From Lycocorax pyrrhopterus obiensis (taxonomy: Eukaryota > Chordata > Aves > Passeriformes > Paradisaeidae): DNA of 64,000 nucleotides. The stretch covers positions 19,948,494 through 20,012,493 of the forward strand of contig JACSVZ010000002.1 in NCBI GenBank assembly GCA_014706295.1, read 5' to 3'. The notes below the pieces were generated by a model. It did no database searches. It saw nothing but the letters and a program-made list of their open reading frames with translations, and was not told the DNA's origin. Of the stretch, positions 1 to 14,700 are shown in pieces (position 1 is the first letter of the stretch; each line of letters begins with the position of its first letter). The translations under genes were made by a program, and so were the position numbers.

Positions 1-598
1 AATGCAGAATTATATTTAATAAATAGAAATACTACATATTACTATAGTATCCTGCTCTAGTTTTTAACCATGAAAATCATTCCTTTTGTACAAATCGGAA
101 AGCTGATCAGAAAGATTATGCCAAACAAGTCAGAAATTGAGTCACCTGCTTTTAGTCCTTTGAGGATGTGACTAAAATAGTAGAATCTCATACAAATAGA
201 TTTATAACCACAGAGACATAAAATGTACGTTCACGCTGATTTTATTTGCATACACACAATTGCACACAAAGTGATGTTAAGAAGGGCAGTCGGACTTCAT
301 GATGCAATTGCATGGAGTGACTTGCTAATGAGGAGTACCAGATTATTTTGCCTTGTAAAATGTAATCACTCAGCTTTCTTTCATCCTCCTGCCATGTATG
401 GCTATATGATCTGTATGATGTATAGCAATCTGCACAAAATGAACCTTGGTCATTCCTAGTTTGCATTCAGTTCTTGGGCTCGATAGTAACTTTTGCAGTC
501 CTAGTGGACCTCTTTCTTTGGATGACATCTAACAATGCTAGCTCGGAAGTTAGCTGAAACCAAATCCTATTTTGGAGGCAGCAGGAGCACCAGAGAGA

Positions 599-620
599 GT
601 TTGTTTGTTTGTTTGTTTTT
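599..620. repeat. (GTTT)n microsatellite
   Basis: Five tandem GTTT units run into a short T tract. No gene function is apparent. Confidence 0.9.
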
Positions 621-2177
621 CTCTATTAGCACTAGTCTTACACACAAGACAAGGAACAGAGCTGCCAAAGAGCCACTGAATGCAGATATCTGCAGTTCAT
701 TGACTCCACTTTCCACATCAAAAATGTATTCAAAATTGAACAGGGGAGACTATCAGTGAAAAGTGGGAAAATAAACTATCTAGCAATGCTGAACAAGATG
801 ATACAGTAAAATTGAAACTACACGCTCAGTAATATTACTTAACAGTCTAGAAGAGAAATCTGCACATCTTTTAAACATAATTGATCGAACCACGCAATTC
901 ATGATGAGAATTATCATCCTCAGTTGAAGGATGGATCATCGTGAGTTGTCAAGTGGCAGTTTCAGATAAATGACAGAATTGGGCCTTAGCTGTGAGTCTG
1001 GTGGCACTTAACCAAAGCGAGTCAGTGAATGTAAGAAAGTCCATAAAAGATAGGAAAGCAGAATAAGGCAAAAAATGGCTGATGAAAGCCCAGGGAAGTT
1101 TGGAATATTAGGTCACAGAGTAGATTTTTGAGGTGTCACATTGCTAAGGGTATGATTTTCCTCTAAAGCAAAAGCATTTAGCAGGAATAATTAGGGAGTG
1201 GTATTAATTTAAATTTTCTCCAGGAGTAAGGCAGCCACCTCAAACTGAAAGCCAAACAAATTGAGAATGAATCAGAGAAAATTTAAAGAAGCTGTTCAGG
1301 TTACCTTTGACACCTGCTCTACATAGTTTACGGTGAAGGTCTCAGAACATCTTATATTAGTACTGTGGAAAACACAAATTAAAGTTTCTTCCACAGGAGG
1401 AGCTCAGACAGGAGTGGTTTTTCTATGTGCATGATTGTCATACCAGGTTAAAATTTCATGAAATCTTTCTTCATTTATCCTTTGACAGTTTTCCAGTTCT
1501 CCTATAAGCAGAGGTTCATGGAGGTGATTTCAGTAGTAGGCGCCTGTACTTTGATCAGTCTATCATGACAACTAATGAATACACGGAGATTCGTGTAGCA
1601 CTAATTATGGTCTTTCTGAATTAAGTAGATTGGAGTTCTTTATTCAAGTACTGGTGAGTGCAATTATCCTTCTATCATATCAAGCTGCACACCTAGACAA
1701 GTTTGACGTTCTTTGTCAAGTTATCTTGTTATTCAAAGCAACTTTCATTTTGCAACAATGTCCTAAACATCCAATTTTAGAAATATCTTAATAGCTTTTT
1801 GCAGACAGCATACTGGTTTTCCACTCCGCAGCTGTCAGGTGGATATTTTTTTCAGATATAACTTCATTAATTCCCAGTAAATTATGCTGAGTGTATCTTA
1901 GAGCAAACCTTAGCTGGTTTATGTCTTCATACCAAGGAGCAGAAAAAGTCTGAATTTTTTTACTTAATTTCTCTTGGAGTAACAGAGGTTCAAGCACTCT
2001 TATGTTGATTTTGGAAGGAAAAGATCATCAAACGTCTCTTGAAAGCTAAAATGCTCCAATTGAATATACTTCTGCTGTAACATTTCCTTAGTGTGGATGT
2101 CCCTGACACAGCAAAATATTCTGTGTCAAGTAAAATTGCCATGGAAAAGCAATTTGTGTACTTTGTATCTGGCTAAT

Positions 2178-2206
2178 AAAGGAGGGAGGGAGGGAGAAAG
2201 GGGAGG
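2178..2206. repeat. Purine-only (GGGA)n tract
   Basis: The plus strand is all A and G here, with GGGA repeated four times at about 2181-2196 and more G runs after it. Such mirror-like purine tracts can adopt triplex or G-quadruplex forms. No gene context supports a role. Confidence 0.85.
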
Positions 2207-5200
2207 CAGGAAGGCAGAAATCAGATTAATTTAAACACTCGGTCTCCTTTTATTCATTTATTCATTTGCTCAATCTTTATATGTTTGAGGATTTTTTGCC
2301 AGAAATGAAAACATTCTGTGCTGGTTTCTCCACATCAACCCCACTGGTAAAGGCTGTGCACTATACCTGCTCACCCTTGCTCATAGCAGCACTTCCACGA
2401 ACAGCTTTCTCTTTGCATGAAAAGTGAACAAAAATTAAAGCAAAGCTGTTTTGGGAGAATGATGACACTTCCATTTCTCATAGCATGCAGCCATGCCAAG
2501 TTAAATGGGCATGGAAATCTGCTTACCTTCAGGCTGGTGTTTCTCCAGAATATCACTTCCAGAAGGACTTCCAGTTCCATGAACACACCAACCATCTTCT
2601 TTACAGCATGCAAATTAACAATTTTTTTTCAGGATGTTTGTTTGAAGAAACTCTTGTCTGGATTTTTATTTTGTATTTATTTTGGTGAGTGATTTTTTTT
2701 ACCAGCCGTATTTTAAAAGTGTTTATAGCAAATAGCACTAAATACTCATCAGCATATTAGAGTAAAAACCACACAGACACTGGAAACCACAGTTTTTCAC
2801 CAAAGTTCAGTACAGGTCTGTCAAGGCTGCAAAACTCTGAAGTTTACAACAACTGTCAAGACTGTCAGAGATAGAGTGCGTGAAAGAGGGATTGGCTCTA
2901 CAGGCAGAAAAAAATCAAAGCTACTGAACTTCCAGCAAATTTATCAGCAGAACAACGTAGATTGTGGAGTACAGAGTTTTTTTCCATATGCATGGAAGAA
3001 CAGACTGAATAAAAAGGAAAATATTCTTGTTCTTTTTGGACAGGTATATGTGGCTTATCTAAATAAAAACTTTGTTCGAGACATGAAAATGAAGAAAAAA
3101 AAGGAATGTATAAAACTGAAAGATATACTGAAACGAGAACGAGCATTTTCCTAAACTGCTTTTCATAGGCTCTAAGATAGATTTGTTCTGTTTTTAAAAA
3201 GCCTTATTTGCAGTTCCTGAGATTAGCCTGTAAGCAATCAATCAATAACCCTCTATCACTCTGACACAAAAAAAGAGTTGGGAATAGTAATCCTTTGAAT
3301 AAGGAGATATTAGCATTTGGAAGCATGCAGAGCTATAATAAAAATTTCCACTTGACTTAGTGTATTGTTTCTAATTCTTTGCTGAAAATCCCTTTCACTG
3401 CAGCAATGGTGATAATGTCTTGACTTCTTGAGTTCAAACTACAGCTGGTACTAAATGGTGCTGTCCCAAAAATTTCAACAAACAAATCTACTATAGCTGA
3501 ATCTTTTGCCCAGTGTTTGGAGCTGTATTTACAGAGAGGAGCAACTGTGCATATTTCTAACTACATGTTCCTTTAGATCATATGATTGTGTCTTATAGCC
3601 TGGCAGTTAATATATGGATTTTTCAACAGAAGTTATAGAAGATCACATCATGTGCACATGCACACTACCTCTCTATATGTTCATTTTATGATCATTCTTT
3701 CCCCTGAGGACTGGGCAGAGCAAGTATTGCAGGAGCCATAATTCTGGTTTGCTGTAGATGGGGATACTTTTGTTCCTCTTCCAAGTCATACATCAAGCTT
3801 CTCTTCATTAAATTTGCTTTTGCTATTTGACACAGGGAGGGATGCTGCAGAAGCTTCAGAACAGAATCAAACTCGGTGGCTCTTCATCAAAAGCCAAAAG
3901 GTTTTGGATTTCACCAATCTGTACTGCACATTAGTGAGTGTTCATTTACAATTTTAAAGGAAGCCCATTAAATAGATAATAAAAATAATATGATAGTTAA
4001 AAGTTCATATTATGATTGTGGCTTAATATTTAATCTTTTTTTAAAATACAAATGGGACACTTTCTAGTTTTTACACACCATTACTGTATTCACTGAAATC
4101 AATTTTTTTTTAATAAAATACACTGAATGCAATCAGAGTTTCCAGTTCTCAATTCTTATATATTATACCTCAATGTCTTAGAGGGAAACAGAAATTCCAT
4201 ATACAGCTCTCACCTAAAACTATGCCTTTTAGTCCTACTAGCATACGAACAAGTTTCATGAAGGAAGAAAATACATTTCTCATTTCAATACACACTTACC
4301 TCAGTCTTTGCACAAAAAATAATAATACAGTAACTCATTTATAATTAGGGACTATTCTATATAAACATTCTATATATTATAGATGAAAAAAAATTAAAAT
4401 AAATGTTTTGATGTATTTTTTATCAATATTGTTCCTCATGGTATCAGAAGCAATTGCACACACAGCAGAAAGAAATAATGTATGCCACTTGTGGAACTAA
4501 AAGATGCAAATGTTCTTCTGCACCAGATAGATTGTACTATTGCGTGTTCATTTTTCCTACTGGTGCTATACCTCAAATTAAATCAGCAATTTGCAGAACA
4601 AAAAAAAAAAAACAAGCAGATGTGACATTTTGCTTCCTACTGCTTTGTAAGTTCCACAGTCCATTTGTAGGAAACCTTTCCCCTCGGACAACAAAAGAAG
4701 ACAAAACTAGTGTGTGAGATTTATGGCAACCTGAATACAACTTTCAAAAGCTTCATCATCAAACAATTATTACAAAGTGATGAGTATCTAGAGTTTTAAT
4801 TGAAGCTAACATGAGTCCTGGGTGCCCTAAAGCTTTGAAAGCCATCCAAATTGTGTCCAGTTCCTTGAAAAAGTTCTTGTGTAACTTAAGGCACCAAATC
4901 CTGACACCATTTTATACTGTAGCACAAAGTTGAAACCATTTTCTATCAGCTTCCATGGTTTTTTTTATACAATAGTTAAAAAAAGAATTCAGGCCTGAAG
5001 TTATGACTACTGAGATGAAAAATAGACGTAAAAATTATGTGGGGCACAACCCCAGTCAAAGGAAACTGCTAACTTCTCCAGGAAGCTTTTATCCAAAGAG
5101 GAAAAAACAGTGATGTCTATGCTTCAGAGGTGGAATTATCTGACTCGTTCCTCTTTGGATTCCAGAAAACACTGGAACATGGAAAACATGAAGATGTGAT

Positions 5201-5565
5201 GCCACAGAAAAAAAACCCAGGATGAACAGAACAGAAAAGTTTTATGATGCTAACATTATTGTGCTAGTTTAATCAGCTTCTCCATAATTATAAATTATGT
5301 CTTTTTAATTATTGCACTAGGTCCCACTCAGCACTTTCAAAATTGAAATTACGTGGAGTGGAAAGCTCTGAGTAATAAAGTGTTCATCTAACAACTCTTC
5401 TGATACTTTACAAGATTTGCATCTGTGCTACTGAAATAAATAAGAAAACAAAATAAGCACATCAGCTGCTTCCATCTTTACATTTTAATGTTGAACTGTT
5501 TATTTCTTAGGGACAGTTTACATAGAAATCACACCTGAGTTTTATAAAATGGCAGATATGCCTCA

Positions 5566-5591
5566 CATACCTGGGAGACATCTCAGGTATG
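5566..5591. other. Perfect-looking 26-bp inverted repeat (hairpin)
   Basis: The two arms CATACCTG and CAGGTATG are exact reverse complements. Pairing continues inward through one G-T wobble and two more pairs, giving an 11-bp stem around a 4-nt loop. Each arm contains a CAGGTA-type E-box, the class bound by ZEB and SNAI factors, in inverted orientation. Function is inferred only. Confidence 0.6.
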
Positions 5592-6587
5592 CTGATGGAT
5601 TACTAAGGAGAACACCTCAAACAAAGCTGGATGATAAATGTAAGGAATTTCTATGTTTTCCATATCAAAAATCATGAAAGATTCTGTTATATATAAATCA
5701 TCAAAGAGACCAAACTACTGCAGTCTTAAATACAGTTGTTTGCCAGCAACATAGAAAAAGAGTGGCAGCAAAGGTAAACATGCACTGAAACAAACAAACA
5801 ATGTATGTGTTATGGAAAAAAAGTTGTAAGTTCATGTAAAATAATGCAAGTGAATGAAAGCTCCATTTACATACTGAAGCTGATCCAAATGAGGCTACTA
5901 GAACACCATACCAGGGATTTTTTTCTCTGTTATTCCCTTTACCACTACTTAATCCACTTCAGGCAATGCTCTCTTAGAAAATTAGAGTTTTAAAATGTAG
6001 CTTAAGCATTTGCCCTTAGAGAAGGATTATACAAATCTCACCAGATCCGTCCTACATGGCTGAACTTCACCCAGGAAAAGTTACTACTATTTGTGGCAGA
6101 AAAAGCCTTGTGAACATGAGTGATTCCTAGCAAGACTAGTATTCAGTCAGTGGTGGTGGAGGGCAATGGGGACAAGCAAGAGGTCTCTGTAAGAGCCCTA
6201 TTCCCATCAAGACCAATGCACAGTAAGTGGCAGAGCCTCCAACCATTGCTCTCAAAACTACAGATCATCACTGCTGGTGAGATGGTGAGAAAGGGAGGTC
6301 ATGAATTTTTGGCATTCGATACCTTATAGTCCATTTAGAAAGACTCAGTTAGTTTATGTCAGGCACACATTGAAATGGACTGAGTTATCAACTAAATGAT
6401 TGTCACTGAATGTCAATCATACAGTGCATAGTGCCCTTTCTTCTCATACAGAAATGACTGGCCGAAGAGAAAATTGTACATTTGTGTTAGTTTCTCTTGT
6501 GTGGCTTCTGGCCCACTCTTTTGCCATCAGAGGCTGGAAGCAGCAAAGAGAAAGCTTCAAAGAGCCAAGGATCTACAGATGGGGAGA

Positions 6588-6611
6588 GCTTCAGCTGCTT
6601 CAGCTGCTTCA
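6588..6611. repeat. 9-bp tandem repeat (GCTTCAGCT)
   Basis: Two full and one partial copy of a 9-bp unit lie in direct tandem, each full unit contributing to a CAGCTG E-box. No mismatch is visible across 24 bp. Confidence 0.8.
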
Positions 6612-7250
6612 CCTATGGAGTCCCAGACAGCTCTGTATGTTCCCATGGTCTCTTCTCCACGTCTCCTTCAATTCCTAGTTGAAATATATCTTGTGATAGC
6701 TGAAGTCTGCCTTAGTGGACCCTGAATATCACAGTTTTTCTTTGCTGCTGGCAGAGGTGGGCAGCCAGAGCTGCACTGTGGGATGCAGCTCAACATGAGC
6801 CCCAGTGAGGGAGACGAGAGGTGTCAGACTCCAGGAAGATGCTTTGCAAAGCCAGCACATTCATTTTGCAAATGAGAAACAGACCAAAAGCCAGGGCACC
6901 CTCTGCAGCAACAGTATAACATGCAGATCTAGGAGAGTGAGGAGTTGAGCAAGCTTTTGCTGAGAACAACCAATGTGAGGAGTCACCCTTCCTGCTGACT
7001 TTCCTATGGAACCTATGAAGTCACCAAAGCTAACAGCATGAACTGTGCTAGAGCCTCAGCTCCATTATTGCTGTTCCTAAGTGTTCTGCTCTGCATTGTA
7101 GTCTATAAGGAATGGATAAAGACATTTTCAGCTACCCATTTTTGCTTAAAACTAACCATAACATGGATAGAACAAATAAACAAATGATTCCAATATAAAG
7201 CAATATCACCTCTTGGTTAACTTCACTCCCTGGTCTCCCTTGTTGCCTAA

Positions 7251-7287
7251 CTAGTTAAGCACAAGTTAAGCACTAGCTAGTTAAGCA
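7251..7287. repeat. Short clustered direct repeats (CTAGTTAAGCA)
   Basis: The 11-mer CTAGTTAAGCA occurs at 7251-7261 and again at 7277-7287, with the core GTTAAGCA also between them, so the core appears three times in 37 bp. This looks like a decayed tandem repeat. Confidence 0.7.
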
Positions 7288-7647
7288 TAGAAGTAAGTAG
7301 TTTAAATTGTGCCTTGCCACTTCCGCTCTTACATTTCAAATACAAGAGCTGTGTCTCCAGTTACTGAAGAGTATATGAGAATATGTGAAATCCAGAGTTA
7401 ATACTCCATCTCATGGCAGATCATTATGTTCCCTGCAGACAAAAATACACTTACAAAATCAAGACTGTATAATTTCATTAAGACTATTGTATAATTCTGT
7501 TAAGATTAAAAATATAAAAATAGACACCTTTCCCCAGAATTAGAGTAGAAATATCTGCACATATGTATGTGGTGGTAGAGAGGAATTGCAGTTTGAAATT
7601 CCCAATTTGCCGTAAAACTTCTCTCTACCGAAAAACCCAATCCCCAA

Positions 7648-7662
7648 ACCACCACCACCACC
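7648..7662. repeat. (ACC)5 microsatellite
   Basis: Five perfect ACC units followed by an A/C-rich stretch. It has no coding support. Confidence 0.85.
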
Positions 7663-8684
7663 AAAAACAAGAACAAAGAAAAAACCCAAATCCCATAACA
7701 AACAAAAAAAATAATAATCAAATTAAGAATGAAGTAGAATTCCTGGAGTATAGAAACTCAGCACATTGTTTTCTGATATAAATTCTTCGCATAGTTCATA
7801 GAAAATACAGCAAAATAGAATAACAGGATGGGTTAATTTGACTTCTTGCGTGTTATAGATCTGTAAGTATTGATCAAATATTGTAATATATACACAAAAT
7901 ATTGTAGCCTTCCAAAATAAAATCTATGCTCCAAGAAAAGAACGTGCATTGCCACCTTAATTCTCCAGAGATATGCTTATTTATCTAACCTCTGATCCAC
8001 ACATAAATAAAATCAATCATCAAACCATCCTCTGGTTCATTTGCAAAACTAGCACTGTCAAGCAGCTAGAAGCCCTTGAGATTAGTTGGATCTTACCAAT
8101 ATCAAATTATAATACTGAATCAAGTAAAGTAAACAGAAAGTCAAAGAACCCAAAAAGCCTAACAGCAGTTCAGTTGAATATTGAGAACATGGCACCAAAT
8201 TATTCCTTTCCTGACAACCATGTGAGCAGACAGTGACAATTTTGAAAAGTCCTGGAAAGAATCAACAATAGAAAAATACTATCCTGAAACTATTTCATGT
8301 ATGGAGGCTGTACTCCGAAGGGCTCAAAGAGATAATGTGCTGTGTAGGTCCAAGTTGCTACAATCTCTTACTTCGCTAAGAAATCATAATTTTCCTTCAA
8401 GAACTTTTGTTGCATCTCCACAAAGAGCTTTAGGAGATATTGCAGGTAGTAAACAACAAAAATAATGTATTTTATACTCCACTGTATCTGTTGTGGGAAC
8501 ACATTAGGATGTTTCTATGTTATTGGAGCCTTCTCTGCTTCATCAGACTGGAACATATTTTAGGTTCTCTGCAGAGTGCTCCAGTCATACACTGACTCCA
8601 TATCAGGGTAAAATTAACAAGCACTAGTCCCTCCTCCAAACATTTCTTTCCATGGAAAGGAACTATAATTTTGCAGATTGGATG

Positions 8685-8765
8685 GAATCACAGAATTGAT
8701 CAGGTTGGAAGGGACCGCTGTGGGTTGTGGTCCAACATCCCTGCTCAGTCTTTAGCAAAGTGGAA
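8685..8765 (-). mobile_element. CR1 LINE 3'-end fragment
   Basis: On the plus strand the block begins AATCACAGAATT and continues with GGTTGGAAGGGACC and then TCCAACATCCCTGCT. This is the reverse complement of the conserved CR1 3' end found all over bird genomes, so the element itself points to the minus strand. Only the terminal ~80 bp is convincing. The fragment is 5'-truncated, as is usual for CR1. Confidence 0.8.
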
Positions 8766-11700
8766 AGCATGAGTTTGTAGGCAGCCTGAATGCTTGCAAG
8801 CTTTCTGCCTCTGCTTCTGAGCACGGCTAGGACCTTTATCAGAGAAAACATCCATGTTTCTGAGGGAGAAATCTATTATTAAATACCCACACACTGACAA
8901 ACAATGATAAAGAAGCTGTTGCACTACTGATGCTGCTAGTTAACTTCTCACACCATAGATTTATTTTCAGAATAATACCAAATTGAGAAATTTATAGAAA
9001 GTCTGCTACATTATCTGGACGTCCATTTTCCTGAACAACGCTGTTGGACTCAGATCACATGAGAGGCACAGGGTATGGCACTGGACTCACAGATCACCTC
9101 TCCCTTACCCATGGTGGAACACACAACCAGAATTCACCACTACTTCTTGTAGCAGACAACTGGTTAAATGCTTTAGAGGTAACAATTAATGGTGAATAAT
9201 CATTGCAAACTGAACCAAAGATTGACTATTTGGACTTTCATTTTCAAGATCTTTCTTAAGGAAAGCACACCGCTTTGTAAGCCAGCAGAAACACACATGA
9301 AAGTTGTCCAGATGTCTAGTTACATAAAATTTGAGGGACAGCATATCTCAGCCCATCCCCACCCCAAGCCTTGCTGTTTAACTTTTGATCGAAGAAGTAT
9401 CAAGACAGACAAGCAGAAAGAAAAGCATTTTCTTGTTTTTTTCCTCCAATACCGCTCAAGGGAGATCTTCAAACTTAGGATTCATTGTAAGTCTTTACTA
9501 CCTTGTATTCCCACTACAGCTATGGTCATCTGCCTCTGGGTAGAAAGCTGTCTTTTTTAGGGACATACAGTTGTGTTTCAGACACTTATGTTCTTCAGCT
9601 ACAACCATCATAGCTAAGAATGTCCAAAAATAGCAGCCAGTCCTAAATACTGTAGCTGTTTACTAAGTGTCAGAGGTCACCATGAATACTCCAGACTACC
9701 ACTTCGCTGTCTACACTGAATCTCAAAAAATAGTGAGGTTCGAGAGCTCTTTTCTGATATGCACAGTCTTCTGTGGTATTAGAACTCACTTTATCCCCTG
9801 AATGGGCACTGAAACATTGATTAAAAATTGTTAGAATGTCCACCAAGAGCCAGTTTTATTTTTAACACTATATTTATGCCAGGAAACTCATGTGAAAAGT
9901 ATGACAAGGACATTTATAACAGACAACGAGAATGCTGTATGATATGTTTATTATTAAAGCCTCTTGGATATTGAATACTTGGATAAAACTATAAAGTAAT
10001 ATACAAATCAATATTTAGTCAAGACTTTGCGTTCAGCATGATCATCTTAACACATTCTTTCCCTTGTGGTAAGAAACATTTATGAATTTTGATAAACAAT
10101 ATGTTTTTGCCATTTAATGTTTTTCTGGGAGACAATGAGTAAAAAAAGAATCAAATAGTTAATAACCGATCATTTATCTCAGTCATTATTACCTCTTAGT
10201 AAATGTCTTAGCCTCAGCTGAGAGACTTACAAAAGCCTATGAAGAAAACAAAAACCAAGACAAATAACCAACAGAACCTTAAAACGAGTGGTCTCCAAGA
10301 AAATCAGGGCTCTGCTTTTGTAAAAGATTCCTGAGATGGAGTGGGGTGGGAGAAGCTAATTTAGAATTAGAAAAAAAAGAACATTTCTAGATCTCAAGGA
10401 AGAATGTTTAGCTTATTAGGTTTTAAAATCATCAGGATCAGACTGTATAGGCAAATATTATTAAACAGAGAATTAAATATGACTTTTTCTGATAAAATCT
10501 GTTTAAAGATAACCGTAGAGATACTTTCAGTAATGTAAGCAATCCATCATCACTATTTTATTTGCTATGATCTTGCTTCTACAGACAGCACATTTTTTAA
10601 CTTAACTGAAACAAAATTAAAACAGCTTCATATTACATTCTGACTAACTGAATGCCCCTTACTGTGTTAATTAGATATAGAGTTATTCACTTCATGCTCC
10701 CTTACTCAACAGCTGATGTTTACAGCCCTGAAGCATATCATGTGTCGGTGTAGGTGCAGCAATTTGTTCTCTCTTCATAATCTGCAATGCCATCGGGGTG
10801 AAAAAGGTGCCATAAATGTCAAATTACTATGGATGCATATTTTTCATTTGGATAAATTAGTGTCTCTGGACTTCATAAAACTCTTCTCTATATATGCTGA
10901 AACCTCCCCACCAACACCTGCATCCCAGAGACACCTCTCTGCTCGAAGTGGGGCCAGACACGTCACCCTTCTGTGGCATTATCTGGAGACTTCCCACTGG
11001 AGACAATACATGTAACAATATATATAGAAAAGGACAATGAAAAACAGCATAAAATATGAATATGTAGAGGAATCAGAGGGAACTAATTTTCCTTTTATAT
11101 CGTGGAATAAAGTAACTCCTAAAAGGAAATAAAAAACCAAGGTGTTTTCACGATCCTTCCGTAAGAAGGATCAGCTACTAAGGATGTGAAAATGTGGTGG
11201 TCGGGACATTTGGCTGGTGGATGTATTAACAGGAAATGCTAATCTGGCTACACGAGTGTTGTATCACCTTTGTAAAGGTAATACAAGCTACATTTCCACT
11301 GGACATTCCTCTTTGAAATATTCTGAGATTTATCAAAACTCCAGAGAGAAAAGGGTTTCCGCGGTAGTGCCTCACTGACAGCTGTCCATTACCCAAAAAA
11401 TTAGTTCTAGTACACTAATTGGCTACATATATTTTGCAGTCTAGTTGTACAAACCATTTCAATTAAAAATATTTAAGTTCTGATCTTATAGAGTATTTAT
11501 TCTGAAAGAATAGAAGGAGAAGGAAGATTGGCTTATTATCTGAAGCACTAATGAACTTTTCTCTAGTGATACCACATCTGGTTTCTGCTGATACTTTAGC
11601 ACAGATATTGACAAATGGGAGAACAATCAGAAAAGAGTTGCAAAAACTAGTCTAGATTTGGGAAAACAATTTTAGATTGAGACCATTTAAAAAAAGTCAA

Positions 11701-14700
11701 TTTAATGTGATTTAAGGAGGTTTAAAATCAAGAGTAAGTTATCGAATATGATGTTTGACAGCAGAAAGCTTTCTGTGCTAGTCAAATTCCTTCCCCCTCC
11801 AAAAAAAAAGATCAACTGAGAAGACAAGCATGTCAGCATTTCCTCATTCATTTTTGTGAACTAAGATTATTAAAAAGAGGAAGGAGGTAAGGAAGAGAAT
11901 GCAGTATGAGTTTGAGTAGAAGGGGATAGATGGGAGATGGATTTTTGGCTTTCATATGCTAATATAGAATGATTAGTATCTATTAATTTGATACTAAACT
12001 TCGGCTTGTCATATTATAATAATTATAGTATTTGACCCAAGAGAGAATAAAATTTTTTATCATCTCCAGTACTTATAAGTCTTCATCCTTTCTTAAATTT
12101 CAGTTAAATCACTAATCTGACCTACTTTCTTTTAAAATGGTTGTACAGGATACGCCACATAACACGGGACATGGGAATTTTTATCCTACCTTCTCTGTGA
12201 CCTTCCTGCAGCTTCTTTTTCCAGTAAGCTTTTCTTTCTCCTGCTTATTCAAAAACTGTCTGTACTTTACCCGCATTCTGGGTTTCTTCAGCCCAGTATG
12301 GGGCCTCTGGCTCGTTCCAGCTCTGTTGCTGGGGAGAGCTGTAACTAAGGAGCATCAAAGACACTTAGGACTGTAGAAAAGGAGGGTAGTAGGCACTGTC
12401 TTCAAGAGTTTTGAGAGTGAAGTCCAGAGAGTCAAACATTGCTGGTCATCATCTGCTTTTCATGTTGTTTCACGGAAACTTTAATAAACTTGGTGGAAAC
12501 ACTCTGGAAAGCAGGATAACTTTAAAAGACTTTAAGGTTCTGGAAACTGGAGGAGCATAGGAGGGAAAAGCCACTTAATATTTGTTCAGGTCTCCATCTC
12601 CTTCCCAGGTATCTGCTACATTTCCTCATGATAAAGAGGGTGCTTGGTAACAATTTTTGTTATAATTGTTCTAATTTTGTTCTAATTCCATTCAGCCAAA
12701 TTCAGGTACGGTGAAGGAAAATACATGATAAAGAAAGAGAGAGATTAAAATAAAATGCACAGATATTTCTCCATGGCCTCACTTACATATTTCTCATCAG
12801 TTTCTTTGACTATCTTTTCTCTTGCATCCTTAATGCTAAATGAGTCCCATACCAGCTAATCTATTCCCTTTTTGATTTCTGAATGCTTTCGTGAGCACTC
12901 ACTTCAGAGAACTGTGCAGCCCGTGGCTGGAGTGAACCAGTTATCGCTGTCTTCAGAGGGACCGATACAGGGCAAGCTACAGCAGCTGTGCCGAGCCCAC
13001 ACCATGCCACATCCATTATTTTCATCTGAAAAGAAAGAGAACAGAGATTCAGTACCTGCACTCCACCGAGCTGGCCATATTTTGGTTTTGCTGGATACAT
13101 TCTTTTCCCTTTTGGTTCTCATTAATGATCAAGACAAATTCATGCAAAATGACAGCACACACTTGAGAATCAACAGCACTGTTTGTCATGAGGCAAAGGA
13201 GTATTTTTGTGCTCTTATAGTTATGTAGCCATACCACGGAGAAAATACAAGTTGTTCCTAATCAGTTCCTCATCTGTTCCTAACTAGAAAAGCATGCCTT
13301 TATGCAGTTCCAAACTTCATACTTGAATGAGTGGAATATGTAAAAGTCATGATAGAAAAGTTGGTTCTCCGAAGTAACATTCTAGATGCTGCTGTGCTCA
13401 CCACTATACAAAGTTCCTGTTTCGCAAGACACTTCCTAACTCAACATTTAGGATTATTATGATGCAACAATGCTATTTCATAAAGATAATTTTACATATA
13501 AGCAATGAAACAATTAATCACAAGCTTATACCTTATCATAGAAATGGTTCTGCCCTTAAAGAGGTTTTGGTAATTTATTTTCTAATACCTATTTTCAAAA
13601 GGCACCGTGGTTTCAGAAGCCTATACCCTTGTCAAGCTTAAGAGGATATCAATGGCCCAGGTACTGGCTCTTGAAAGAATTGTTTTCCTTATGGCTTCCT
13701 GGAATGAAAAACAAACAAAAAATTATACAAATAAAAAAAGATTTTTACCCCTATCAACTTCCAAATTTTGTCATAACTCTGGCAACACTTAGGGAATCAA
13801 GCATGAATTACTGTGAATTTAATTTTAAAAGAAAAAGAATAAACTTCTGTTCCTTTATTAAAGGTGACAAAAGTGAATCAGTTGAAAAGGATCAAAAATT
13901 TGGAGGCAAACACAATGATATCACTTTATTAAGTACATCTTAATTTACAATTTAAAATTCAAGGCATAGGTTAAAGGTGTAAATGGAATATCCTCCAAGT
14001 AAGAGTGAGGAAAATAAAATCCATGTGTCTGAGGATGCTTGAGCTGATTTGGGGAAAAATAGAAAAAAAGAAGAACTCTTTGGATTCTTACACTAATGAA
14101 CCTAAACTAAATTGTTGATCACAACAACAGGATGTGGTCTTTCCATTTCCACTTTCATTTTTCACTTTACTGACCTTTACCATTCTGTGTTGTAGGTGGT
14201 ATTTTTAAAATGTCCTAGAATAATTGAAGAAACTTCAAGAGCAGCATCTGTTCTGGTCTATTGAGGCAGACTGCTCCTCTCCTCTCTTTAAGAAAAGATA
14301 GAGTCCTAACAAGGTCTCCGTTAAATATCTTATTAAATATTCATAAAGATTTTGGCTTTAATTAAAAAGAACACATTTTGGGGTCTTGACCTATCCCAAT
14401 TCGAGAATTACCTTTGAGATTTGTCTCGTCATTATCACGCATCCTTTTAATTAGTAGGTGGACAATGATATGACTGACAGTATTCTAGCAAGGAAATGCT
14501 AAAAAATGTTCCCACTAATTTGATATAAAGCCCATGAGAGGAATTTAGCTATTTGCGAAGTAGGCACATAGTGGCAGTGCCAGAAGGAAAGTCCTTACTC
14601 TACTTCTTCATTTATAAAGCAAGAAAGCCCTCCTATAATAACAGAAGGTGAAAAAAAAAGCTTCTGTTAAAGTACACTGAATGAAGACAAAGAAATAATA

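Larger units (their letters stand above)
1..8684. other. Intergenic region without a recognisable gene
   Basis: AT-rich, low-CpG sequence. The open frames are short, random in composition and lack splice-bounded conserved peptides. I recognise no protein family on either strand. It holds only the simple repeats and the hairpin listed separately. By synteny with other vertebrates this is the gap downstream of the ARL5B 3' end, facing the MALRD1 side; that neighbour is inferred, not seen. Unannotated enhancers or lncRNAs cannot be excluded by eye. Confidence 0.7.

Noticed and set aside
5566..5591. Hairpin as a microRNA precursor
   Set aside because: An 11-bp stem is too short for a pre-miRNA, and the flanks do not extend the pairing.
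7640..7720. His/Lys-rich frame over the ACC repeat
   Set aside because: It comes from a simple repeat and A/C-rich DNA.
9189..9560. 123-codon plus-strand open frame
   Set aside because: No start context, no family motif, composition of translated AT-rich DNA.
12872..13228. 118-codon plus-strand open frame with overlapping minus-strand frames
   Set aside because: No recognisable domain or splice borders; treated as chance.
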